A stretch of DNA of 30,069 nt from CAJQGY01 sp964417685 (GTDB lineage: Bacteria; Pseudomonadota; Gammaproteobacteria; Magnimaribacterales; D2472), in the NCBI GenBank assembly GCA_964417685.1, contig CAYQIT010000010.1, forward strand, positions 1 through 30,069. The letters are read 5' to 3'. The notes below the pieces were generated by a model. It was not told where the DNA came from, made no database searches, and saw only the letters and a list, made by a program, of their open reading frames with translations. Below, one piece after another: positions 7,163 to 13,410 of the stretch (positions within the stretch are counted from its first letter, which is position 1; each line of letters begins with the position of its first letter). Made by a program: the position numbers and the translations under genes.

Positions 7163-9152
7163 ATAGTTTTTCCATTTCATCATTTGTTAAGTTCATAGAT
7201 ACAGCTGAAATTGAGCTATCAGTTTCAAATACAGTTCTCGGACCTATTAAAGGATAGATTAAAGACGATGTTTGAATAACATAAGCTAAAGCAACTTCAA
7301 TTGGATGAACATTTCTTTTAGCGGCTATGTCAAAACATATTTGTCTTCTTTTTAAGTTTGCTTCACTATGCCAAACTCTCTTCTCTTCATCTAGAGAAGG
7401 GTTAGAAAAGTGATCATTAGATTTTATAATTTTCTTCTGTATAAAAAACCCTCTTGCCTGACTGGACCATGGAAATAAGAGAATATTATTTTGATTTAAG
7501 TAATTTAAATAATTTCCATTTACCCCCACACAACCTGGCCACACAGGCTCAATCATTTCAGCTAAGCTAAAATTATTACTTAATACAGTAAAAGGTTCCT
7601 TGCTATTTGTAATTGCAAAACTTCTTGCTTCTTCAAAGCGATGCTGTTCCCAATTAGAGGCGCCTATCTTATCTATCAAACCATCTTTTTTTAGTTCATC
7701 CAAAGCATCAACAAACTCACTAACAGGAATGTCATGATTGTCTCTATGCAAACAAAATATATCTATTTTGTTTAATTTTAATCTTTCCAGAGACTCTTCT
7801 ATCTGTGGTTTTATATACTTAGGTTCACATTGAGGAGTATGGGCACCCTTACCAAGAACAACAATTTCATTCTCTAAGCCTCTTGAATTTATCCAGTCGC
7901 CTAAGTAGGCATCTCCCATGCCATTGTTATAAATATAAGCAGTATCAAAAATTCTTCCGCCTCTGCCGTAAAAGTGATCAAACATTACATATGCATGCAG
8001 TCTAGATGTTTGATTGTCACAACCAAGGGCTAACCTAGAAAGAACTTTTTCAGATATGTCTTGGTTGATGCTATCAAGAGTTCGTTTTTGAAGTTTATAG
8101 AAATTTGCTTTTGGTATAGGAGAATGGTTTATCTTGCCTATAGGACAGTTTATATCTAGCTCCTGTCTCCATTTATCAAGCCATAACATGTTACCTTGAG
8201 AGTCTTGATGACTTACAAATTCTGACTCGAGCATATTTTCAATAATCATGCTTGAGGCATGATCTATTTCTCTTGTAAAAAGTCCTACTTTATCCTCATA
8301 AGCAATTTCTTTTATAAGATCTTCATTTTTATAAATTTTGATAGAAGAGTTTCCCTTTTGAAATTGGCCGCAATGCCATGGCTGATCAACAATTAATTTT
8401 GTATCACCTGCTGATATAACTAGATTGTTTTGTAGCTCCTGATTAATAGCAGTTCTTATGCTTGCATTAAGGTTGTTCGAAAACTCTAATTCTGCTTTGG
8501 CAGATAGATCAGTTCCGGTTGAATCTATTTCGCCTGAGGCCTCTATGGATATTGGATCAGCAAATGGTGCTCCTTCAAAGGCTCCGGCAATCAGTCTTAC
8601 CATCGACAGTGGATAACAGCCTACATCTAATATTGAGCCGCCTCCTAAGTCCGGATTCCTTAATCTATGAGATTCAGGCACATCTGCAGCAAAGCCAAAT
8701 GAGCTTTCAATTTTAATATCTAATCCTTTTTCAAAAATTGATAAGTTTTGCAGGATGTTTTGAGTTTGAGGATGCGTTCTATACATAAAAGCTTCCATTA
8801 AAAACAATTCTTTATCTTTTGCCAGATTAAGTAGAGTCATGCTCTCCAGATGATTCATAGCTAAAGGTTTTTCACATAAAACATGCTTATTATTTTTAAT
8901 AGCTTCAAGTGAATATTTGAAATGAGTATTGTGTGGGGTTGCAACATAAACGGCATCTATATCAGATGTATCTAAAAAGTCCTTAAAATCTTTAAATGGC
9001 TCTACTTTAAATTTGTTTGAAAAATCACCTAAAGCTTCTGCATTCCTACCATATACACCTCGCAATTTTGAATGACTACAGTGCTCTATTGAATGCGCAA
9101 AAGCAGAGGCAATACTACCTGTACCAATTATTCCCCAACTAATTTGTTTCAA
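7152..9152 (-). CDS. Gfo/Idh/MocA oxidoreductase fused to an aldo/keto reductase
   Basis: A single 666-residue frame joins two complete NAD(P)-dependent enzymes. Residues 1-about 340 are a Gfo/Idh/MocA protein of the dihydrodiol/xylose-dehydrogenase-like branch: GIIGTGSIA nucleotide-binding loop at 8-16, catalytic CEKPL with Lys95, MEAFMYRTHPQ at 119-129, and GGGSILDVGCYP at 170-181. After a linker of about 25 residues, residues 370-666 form an aldo/keto reductase with the full catalytic tetrad: Asp403 and Tyr408 (in FDTAYIY), Lys435 (GKG) and His469 (CLHRDN). The coding frame is continuous, with no stop or frameshift at the junction. The gene overlaps the start region of the upstream GPH transporter by 4 bp, so the two form an operon. 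Sequential redox chemistry on one sugar intermediate is a reasonable inference; the substrate is not known. Confidence 0.93.
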   Translation of the reverse strand: MKQISWGIIGTGSIASAFAHSIEHCSHSKLRGVYGRNAEALGDFSNKFKVEPFKDFKDFLDTSDIDAVYVATPHNTHFKYSLEAIKNNKHVLCEKPLAMNHLESMTLLNLAKDKELFLMEAFMYRTHPQTQNILQNLSIFEKGLDIKIESSFGFAADVPESHRLRNPDLGGGSILDVGCYPLSMVRLIAGAFEGAPFADPISIEASGEIDSTGTDLSAKAELEFSNNLNASIRTAINQELQNNLVISAGDTKLIVDQPWHCGQFQKGNSSIKIYKNEDLIKEIAYEDKVGLFTREIDHASSMIIENMLESEFVSHQDSQGNMLWLDKWRQELDINCPIGKINHSPIPKANFYKLQKRTLDSINQDISEKVLSRLALGCDNQTSRLHAYVMFDHFYGRGGRIFDTAYIYNNGMGDAYLGDWINSRGLENEIVVLGKGAHTPQCEPKYIKPQIEESLERLKLNKIDIFCLHRDNHDIPVSEFVDALDELKKDGLIDKIGASNWEQHRFEEARSFAITNSKEPFTVLSNNFSLAEMIEPVWPGCVGVNGNYLNYLNQNNILLFPWSSQARGFFIQKKIIKSNDHFSNPSLDEEKRVWHSEANLKRRQICFDIAAKRNVHPIEVALAYVIQTSSLIYPLIGPRTVFETDSSISAVSMNLTNDEMEKLSIG

Positions 9153-10492
9153 GACGCCCCTCTGTTTTGTATATCTGCAATAAGCTGGCTATGGAATTTT
9201 TTATCAATAGGATAAAACCACATAAGAATAAAACTAATGCATATTCCAACAATTGGTATTAATGTCATTAAAGTTTTAAGGTCAGAAATGGTTTGAGCAG
9301 ATTGAACTTCGTTAGGTTCAAACCCAATACTTGTTAAGACCATTCCCAAAATAAAAGCTGCAATAGCTATAGCTCCTTTTTGCGCAAAAGTCATAAATCC
9401 ATATAAAGATGATTCGGTTCTAATACCAGTCTTCCATTCACCAAATTCAATAGTATCCGGCAGCATTGACCAAAACAAAACCCCGGTAGCCCCATTCGCT
9501 AAACCAATAAATGCTAGAACATATAGAAGTTCATTTAGGCCATTTATTGGTAAATAATAAAAAAGTATAAATCCTATAAATAGTGCGACCATTGCAGCTA
9601 GCCATGTATTCTTTTTACCAAGCTTAAGAGCGATATAAGCCCATGCTGGAACCGCAATGAATGTAACTCCATTCAATACTCCAAGAATTAAACCCTGATA
9701 GCTATGCAGATCTAAAGCGTACTTCGAATAATAAACTAGATTATTATTAAACATAAGCATCGCAGCTAATAAAATTAGGATTGAACTAAATACAAGCCAA
9801 AAAGGATAATTGCTTGCAACAGATTTAGACACCTCAAAGAAATTTGGCAAGTCAGATTTGATCGATTCAAATTTTCTTTCTTTAACAAAAGTTACAGTTA
9901 TCATTAATATTAGGATTGCAGTTAAACCTGCAATAATTCCTAAGTATACAAACCCTATTGATTCTTGCCCTCCTCCAAAAAATAATACGATTGGGAACCC
10001 AAGTGCTGATATTGAAAAAGTTCCAAAGGAAGCTGCAAACATTCTTGATCCAGTAAGAATAGTTCTCTCATCGCTATCATCAGTTATTCGTGCTGTTAAA
10101 GAAGAATAAGGAACGCTAACAATTGTAAAACAGCTTCTATGTATTAAATTTACTAATAAAAGAAATCCTATTAATAACATTCCTTCAAACGGCGGAACCC
10201 ACAACAACAATACAAATGAAAGAGCTAGTGGTATTGACCCATAATATATATATGGCCTATAACTCCCCATTTTTGATCTAGTCCGCTCAGCTATATACCC
10301 CATAAAAGGATCTGTGAAAGCATCCCATAAAATACCAATGCCATAAATTGCACCTGCGGCATAAGGCGATATTCCAACTACATCAGTATAAAAATAAAGC
10401 AGGTATAAACTTACTCCGCTCCAATAAAGGCATATTGCAAAATCACCAATGCCATAAGCCGCCCTAACTGAATTGCTGATTGATCCAGACAA
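9149..10492 (-). CDS. GPH-family (glycoside-pentoside-hexuronide) cation:sugar symporter
   Basis: A 447-residue, roughly 12-TM major-facilitator-type permease. The N-terminal YGIGDFAICLYW, the YFYTDVVGISPYAAG segment, GILWDAFTDPFMGYIAERTRSKMGSYRPYI (the loop 2-3 signature with D-x-x-x-D-P), and the later GVLFWSMLPDTIEFGEWKTGIR are characteristic of GPH transporters such as MelB-, XylP- and GusB-type permeases. These symport sugars or glycosides with Na+ or H+. The start codon is TTG at 10492-10490; an AGGGGG Shine-Dalgarno lies five bases upstream and supports it. The gene is first in a two-gene operon with the Gfo-AKR fusion. With a cytoplasmic GH3 glucosidase convergent to that operon, the natural inference is uptake of an intact glycoside that is then hydrolysed inside. 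The cargo cannot be read from sequence. Confidence 0.92.
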   Translation of the reverse strand: MSGSISNSVRAAYGIGDFAICLYWSGVSLYLLYFYTDVVGISPYAAGAIYGIGILWDAFTDPFMGYIAERTRSKMGSYRPYIYYGSIPLALSFVLLLWVPPFEGMLLIGFLLLVNLIHRSCFTIVSVPYSSLTARITDDSDERTILTGSRMFAASFGTFSISALGFPIVLFFGGGQESIGFVYLGIIAGLTAILILMITVTFVKERKFESIKSDLPNFFEVSKSVASNYPFWLVFSSILILLAAMLMFNNNLVYYSKYALDLHSYQGLILGVLNGVTFIAVPAWAYIALKLGKKNTWLAAMVALFIGFILFYYLPINGLNELLYVLAFIGLANGATGVLFWSMLPDTIEFGEWKTGIRTESSLYGFMTFAQKGAIAIAAFILGMVLTSIGFEPNEVQSAQTISDLKTLMTLIPIVGICISFILMWFYPIDKKFHSQLIADIQNRGAS

Positions 10493-10574
10493 ATAAACCC
10501 CCTAAATGTATTTAATTTCTAATGTATATCAAAAATTCATGTAATGCATGTAAAAAATATGTAAGACTTATCAC

Positions 10575-11489
10575 ATGGAATATAAAGAAGGCTTAGTTGA
10601 AAAAAATAATGTAAGCATTTTTTATAGAGACTATGGGAAAAGCGATCAAGAGCCCATTTTGCTTGTTCACGGATTAGGCGCGCAATTGGTGCATTGGTCT
10701 GATGACTTGATAAATCTTCTAATTAAAAATAATTACAGACCAATAGTTTTTGATAATAGAGATGCGGGTTTGTCATCTAGGTTTTCAAGCAAGCCATCAA
10801 TGCTTAGTGGGTATATAAGATACTATCTACGACTTCCGGTTCAATCTGAATATGATCTCAATGATATGGCCAAGGATGCTATTAATCTTCTTGATCATTT
10901 AAAAATTGATAAAGCTCATATCCTTGGGACTTCAATGGGTGGAATGATAAGTCAAATTATTTGTGCAAAGTATCCAGAAAAAATAAAATCATTTACCTTA
11001 ATTGCATCCACTGCATCAGTGCCTGGGCCATTTAATGGTGCATCAAAAGAAGTCCGAGAGATAATGATAGAAAGAGCTCAGAATGTTAATCCGACTGCTG
11101 AAGAAGTTTATGAAAGGGAGCTTAAATGGGTTTCTTTAATAGGAATGGAGGGGCGAGAAATTGATACTCCAGAATTCAAAGAAGAAACCATTGCTAATTA
11201 CAATAGAGCTCTTGGAAAAGGTAATGGGTATGGCTACGCGAGACAACTATTTGCAATACTTTCTTCAAAAAATAGAATTAGAAAAGTGATGAGCATCAAG
11301 GCGCCTACTTTAATTATCCATGGAAAAGATGACCCGCTTATTAGGGTAAAAAATTCATATCGAATTCATAAGTTAATTAAAAACAGTGTTCTGCTGGTTA
11401 TTAATAATATGCGACATCTTGTCGAGGAAAATATTATTAACGAGTTCTCAAAAGAACTTCTGGAACACTTAAAAAAGAATACCCGCTAA
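10575..11489 (+). CDS. Alpha/beta-fold hydrolase
   Basis: A 304-residue serine hydrolase of the alpha/beta fold. The oxyanion motif LLVHGLGA is near residue 30, followed by VFDNRDAGLSSR. The nucleophile elbow is GTSMGG (Ser near 119). The acid residue lies in IIHGKDDPLI, and the catalytic His in NMRHLVEEN near the C-terminus. The LIRV and NRDxGxS features resemble the esterase / aclacinomycin methylesterase-like / carboxylesterase groups. There is no signal peptide, so it is cytoplasmic. The ATG at 10575 follows TTATCAC with no convincing Shine-Dalgarno. It diverges from the GPH transporter across 82 bp and is convergent with the ABM-domain gene. Catalytic triad complete; substrate unknown. 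Confidence 0.9.
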   Translation: MEYKEGLVEKNNVSIFYRDYGKSDQEPILLVHGLGAQLVHWSDDLINLLIKNNYRPIVFDNRDAGLSSRFSSKPSMLSGYIRYYLRLPVQSEYDLNDMAKDAINLLDHLKIDKAHILGTSMGGMISQIICAKYPEKIKSFTLIASTASVPGPFNGASKEVREIMIERAQNVNPTAEEVYERELKWVSLIGMEGREIDTPEFKEETIANYNRALGKGNGYGYARQLFAILSSKNRIRKVMSIKAPTLIIHGKDDPLIRVKNSYRIHKLIKNSVLLVINNMRHLVEENIINEFSKELLEHLKKNTR

Positions 11490-11511
11490 TTTAAAATAAG
11501 CAGGTATCCTA
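11478..11511. terminator. Possible bidirectional terminator between convergent genes
   Basis: An imperfect inverted repeat (ATACCCGC / GCAGGTAT, one mismatch, 13-base AT-rich loop) spans the end of the alpha/beta hydrolase gene and the gap before the convergent ABM gene. Read on the minus strand the stem is followed by TCTTTTTT, a fair terminator tail; on the plus strand the tail is poor. Weak call, based only on the stem and T run. Confidence 0.3.
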
Positions 11512-11518
11512 TATTTAA

Positions 11519-11827
11519 TTAAATTGCTTGAGCCTTTCCAAGCCTTTTCACACTATTTACCACAGAATCCCAACCACCATCTAAAATTGGATTCAGTAAT
11601 TCCGCTATACCCCCATCTATTCTCCACTGAAGGTATTTCTCATAATGCTCAAGGGTTTGCCAATCCTCTACTAAAGTAAAGGTACTAGTTTTTTCCTCGA
11701 AATAAACATCGATTGCATTACAGCCATCAAAAGCTCTAGTTTCTACTAGAGCCTCTTTAAAGACTGCTGCCATATCGTCTGCCATTCCTGGATTGGTTTT
11801 AAAATCAGCTAATACTAAATATTCCAT
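11519..11827 (-). CDS. Antibiotic-biosynthesis-monooxygenase (ABM) domain protein, putative quinol monooxygenase-like
   Basis: A 102-residue protein with the dimeric ferredoxin-like ABM pattern: an N-terminal strand with LVLADFKTNPGMADDM, a helix, then FDGCNAIDVYFEEKTSTFTLVEDWQTLEHYEKYLQWR, which is the classic strand-strand-helix block, and a shorter C-terminal tail. Family members include small cofactor-free quinol monooxygenases (YgiN-type) and heme-degrading enzymes, but many are of unknown role. The ATG at 11827 has an AGAGG Shine-Dalgarno that overlaps the stop of the upstream secreted-protein gene, with nine bases between the two genes, so they are co-transcribed. No heme-ligand His typical of IsdG is evident. 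Fold assignment is confident; reaction not assigned. Confidence 0.8.
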   Translation of the reverse strand: MEYLVLADFKTNPGMADDMAAVFKEALVETRAFDGCNAIDVYFEEKTSTFTLVEDWQTLEHYEKYLQWRIDGGIAELLNPILDGGWDSVVNSVKRLGKAQAI

Positions 11828-11836
11828 AAAAAACCT

Positions 11837-12259
11837 CTATTTAACTGAATAAAATTTCATCGTTAATGAATCATCGGAAAGATTGGCTGAAGTGATGCAT
11901 AGGTATTGGTTACCATCACTAACATCATCCAGTGATTTAAAGTGCATCATGTTGCCTTTTCTCTCCCAGACACCCTGTCTGGTAGCTGAGTTTCTATTTC
12001 CATTATCATCAATAGCAACAGCTCTTCCGGTGAAAGAACCTTGATTGGGAGTTGCAGGATTATCAAGGTTTAAATTATAAGTAAGCCATACCTTGCCATA
12101 CTCGCCAGTTTCACCAACAACATTAATGACTCCACCTTCATCAGTTAGCGTTATGGAAGTTATGTTTCCTGTGAAATCATAAGCATCACCTTTAATATCT
12201 AATGCATATGTGTCTAAAGCAAATACTCCAAATACTAATACTAAAAATATATTTTTCAT
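11837..12259 (-). CDS. Small exported protein of unknown function
   Basis: A 140-residue protein that I do not recognise. Residues 1-19 (MKNIFLVLVFGVFALDTYA) form a signal peptide with a plausible cleavage after TYA, so the mature protein should be periplasmic or outer-membrane associated. The mature part is predicted as mostly beta, with ITSITLTDEGGVINVVGETG, VWLTYNLNL, SFTGRAVAIDDNGN, GVWERKGNMMHFKSLDDV and a C-terminal LTMKFYSVK. It has a single Cys in YLCIT. The composition resembles small lipocalin-like or jelly-roll secreted proteins, but no signature is decisive. A GAGGAT Shine-Dalgarno precedes the ATG at 12259. It is followed nine bases later by the ABM-domain gene in the same operon. 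The 134 bp upstream are very AT-rich and contain a 26-bp perfect palindrome that could regulate it. Confidence 0.7.
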   Translation of the reverse strand: MKNIFLVLVFGVFALDTYALDIKGDAYDFTGNITSITLTDEGGVINVVGETGEYGKVWLTYNLNLDNPATPNQGSFTGRAVAIDDNGNRNSATRQGVWERKGNMMHFKSLDDVSDGNQYLCITSANLSDDSLTMKFYSVK

Positions 12260-12319
12260 TTTTTTATCCTCATTAAAAAATTTAAATTACTAACTAAATT
12301 AACATTAAAAATATAAATT

Positions 12320-12345
12320 AAGAATTTATTTATAAATAAATTCTT
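12320..12345. repeat. 26-bp perfect palindrome, possible operator
   Basis: AAGAATTTATTTA is followed directly by its exact reverse complement, with no spacer, giving two-fold symmetry over 26 bp. It lies in the AT-rich gap between the start of the secreted-protein gene (minus) and the 31-residue peptide gene (plus). Such symmetry suits a dimeric regulator, but the sequence is nearly pure A/T, so chance is not excluded. Confidence 0.45.
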
Positions 12346-12393
12346 TACATAATATAAAAATATATGAAGACTAAAATTTAGCAGAGTTTGTTT

Positions 12394-12489
12394 ATGAGAT
12401 TTATATGGGCAATAGCTATTTTAATTTTTTTGTTGCTATGGGCTGAGCTGGGAGTTGGTATCTTTGGCTCTCCTTTTGCTGGAGATTAA
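12394..12489 (+). CDS. 31-residue single-span membrane peptide (hypothetical)
   Basis: A short frame encodes a 31-residue peptide that begins MRFIWAIAILIFLLLWAELG and ends GSPFAGD. Residues 2-24 are one clean transmembrane helix with an N-terminal Arg and an acidic C-terminus, an Nin/Cout-type topology. The coding reading is internally consistent: hydrophobic codons throughout, then a Gly/Pro/acidic tail and TAA. The stem-loop that starts within three bases of the stop is oriented as the tRNA-Glu terminator on the opposite strand. There is no strong Shine-Dalgarno (GCAGAG at 12381-12386 is weak). I do not recognise the family. It could be a small membrane-protein cofactor or a regulator of a transport complex. 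Real gene is more likely than not, but only conservation would prove it. Confidence 0.5.
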   Translation: MRFIWAIAILIFLLLWAELGVGIFGSPFAGD

Positions 12490-12511
12490 AAAAGCCCACT
12501 GTTGTGGGCTT
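12487..12511 (-). terminator. Intrinsic terminator of tRNA-Glu
   Basis: On the minus strand AAGCCCAC, loop AACA, GTGGGCTT forms a perfect 8-bp stem followed by a run of Ts, about ten bases after the tRNA CCA end. This is a canonical intrinsic terminator in the tRNA-Glu direction. On the plus strand it lacks a T run, so it would stop transcription from the 31-residue peptide gene poorly. Confidence 0.8.
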
Positions 12512-12521
12512 CTTAGTAAAT

Positions 12522-12597
12522 TGGCATCCCGTAGGGGAGTCGAACCCCTGTTGCCGAGATGAAAACCCGGTGTCCTAGGCCTCTAGACGAACGGGAC
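12522..12597 (-). tRNA. tRNA-Glu (anticodon UUC)
   Basis: A 76-nt cloverleaf on the minus strand closely matches gammaproteobacterial tRNA-Glu: 5' GTCCCGTTCGTCTAGAGG, a D-arm GGCCTAGGAC, an anticodon arm with loop TTTTCAT (anticodon TTC), a T-arm with GGTTCGACTCC, and an encoded 3' GCCA. The acceptor stem pairs fully, but position 1-72 is a G-U wobble rather than the usual G-C. A strong sigma-70 promoter lies upstream and an intrinsic terminator just downstream, so it is a single-gene transcription unit. Confidence 0.97.
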
Positions 12598-12611
12598 TAG
12601 ATGCGAAACGT

Positions 12612-12639
12612 ATTATATTGAATGTAGAAAAATTATCAA
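12612..12639 (-). promoter_or_regulatory. Sigma-70 promoter for tRNA-Glu
   Basis: On the minus strand TTGATA (-35, 12639-12634) is separated by 16 bases from a perfect TATAAT (-10, 12617-12612). The predicted start is near 12605, about eight bases before the first tRNA base. It sits in the 52-bp gap between the trmJ stop and the tRNA. Confidence 0.75.
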
Positions 12640-12649
12640 AGGCCTAAAG

Positions 12650-13375
12650 CTATTTTATTTTCTTATTTATAGCAGCAAGAAAGCCTCTCATAAAACTAGC
12701 TTCCATTTCATCTGGATGTAAGCGACTGAACATTCTTTTAATTCTAGAAATTATCTTTTTTGGATTCTCTGGCTTGATCACATCAATAGCAACTGCAGTT
12801 TCAATAAAATGATCAATTAGCATTTGAAGATTTTTAGAATCTACTTCTGGATAGTCATGCCAATCTCTAGATTCAGTATTATATGAGGACTTAAAGATTT
12901 CATAACATAAGACTTGAGCTGACATTGCAACATTGAGTACTGGATATTCTGGATTTGCTGGAATCTCAATATGAGTGTTGGCTAATTGTAGCTCTTCGTT
13001 GGTAAGCCCCCTATCCTCTCTACCAAACAAAATTGATACTTTTTTTTCAGCATTTGATTGGTCTACAATTTTTATTGCTCCCTCTTCTGAATTTACAGTC
13101 GGCCATTGGATGGTTCTGTTTCTTGATGAGGTTGCATAGACAAATGTACTATCTGCTATTGCTTCTTCAATAGATTTAAAAACTTGAGCATTTTCAAGCA
13201 CGTCTAATGCATTACCTGCAAGGGCATTGGCGTCACCTGAAGGAAACTTTCTAGGATTCACTAAAGACAAGTTAGATAACCCCATAGTCTTCATAGCTCG
13301 TGCTACAGAGCCAATATTTCCTGGATGAGATGTTTCGACTAAAACTATGTTAATTAAATTACTTTTCAAACTCAT
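12650..13375 (-). CDS. trmJ: tRNA (cytidine/uridine-2'-O-)-methyltransferase TrmJ
   Basis: A SPOUT-class (trefoil-knot) methyltransferase that 2'-O-methylates position 32 in the anticodon loop of several tRNAs. I place the start at ATG 13375, giving 241 residues, because it has a GAGGAT Shine-Dalgarno at proper distance and begins with the family-typical strand NLINIVLVETSHPGNIGS. A longer frame exists upstream but would run into suhB. Motifs are GNIGSVARAMKTMG, LFGREDRGLTNEEL (SAM-binding knot) and PEYPVLNVAMSAQVL, in the usual order. The C-terminal helical extension with SRLHPDEMEASFMRGFLAAI is typical of TrmJ. It diverges from suhB with 35 bp between start codons, the same arrangement as in E. 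coli. Active-site residues look intact. Confidence 0.95.
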   Translation of the reverse strand: MSLKSNLINIVLVETSHPGNIGSVARAMKTMGLSNLSLVNPRKFPSGDANALAGNALDVLENAQVFKSIEEAIADSTFVYATSSRNRTIQWPTVNSEEGAIKIVDQSNAEKKVSILFGREDRGLTNEELQLANTHIEIPANPEYPVLNVAMSAQVLCYEIFKSSYNTESRDWHDYPEVDSKNLQMLIDHFIETAVAIDVIKPENPKKIISRIKRMFSRLHPDEMEASFMRGFLAAINKKIK

Positions 13376-13398
13376 GTCACTATTATCCTCATTTCTAT

Positions 13399-13404
13399 TA
13401 CAAT
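13399..13404 (+). promoter_or_regulatory. Possible -10 element of a leaderless suhB transcript
   Basis: TACAAT lies six bases before the suhB ATG, so the expected transcription start coincides with the start codon. No Shine-Dalgarno is present. I see no good -35 at the right distance. Confidence 0.35.
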
Positions 13405-13410
13405 AGCGAC

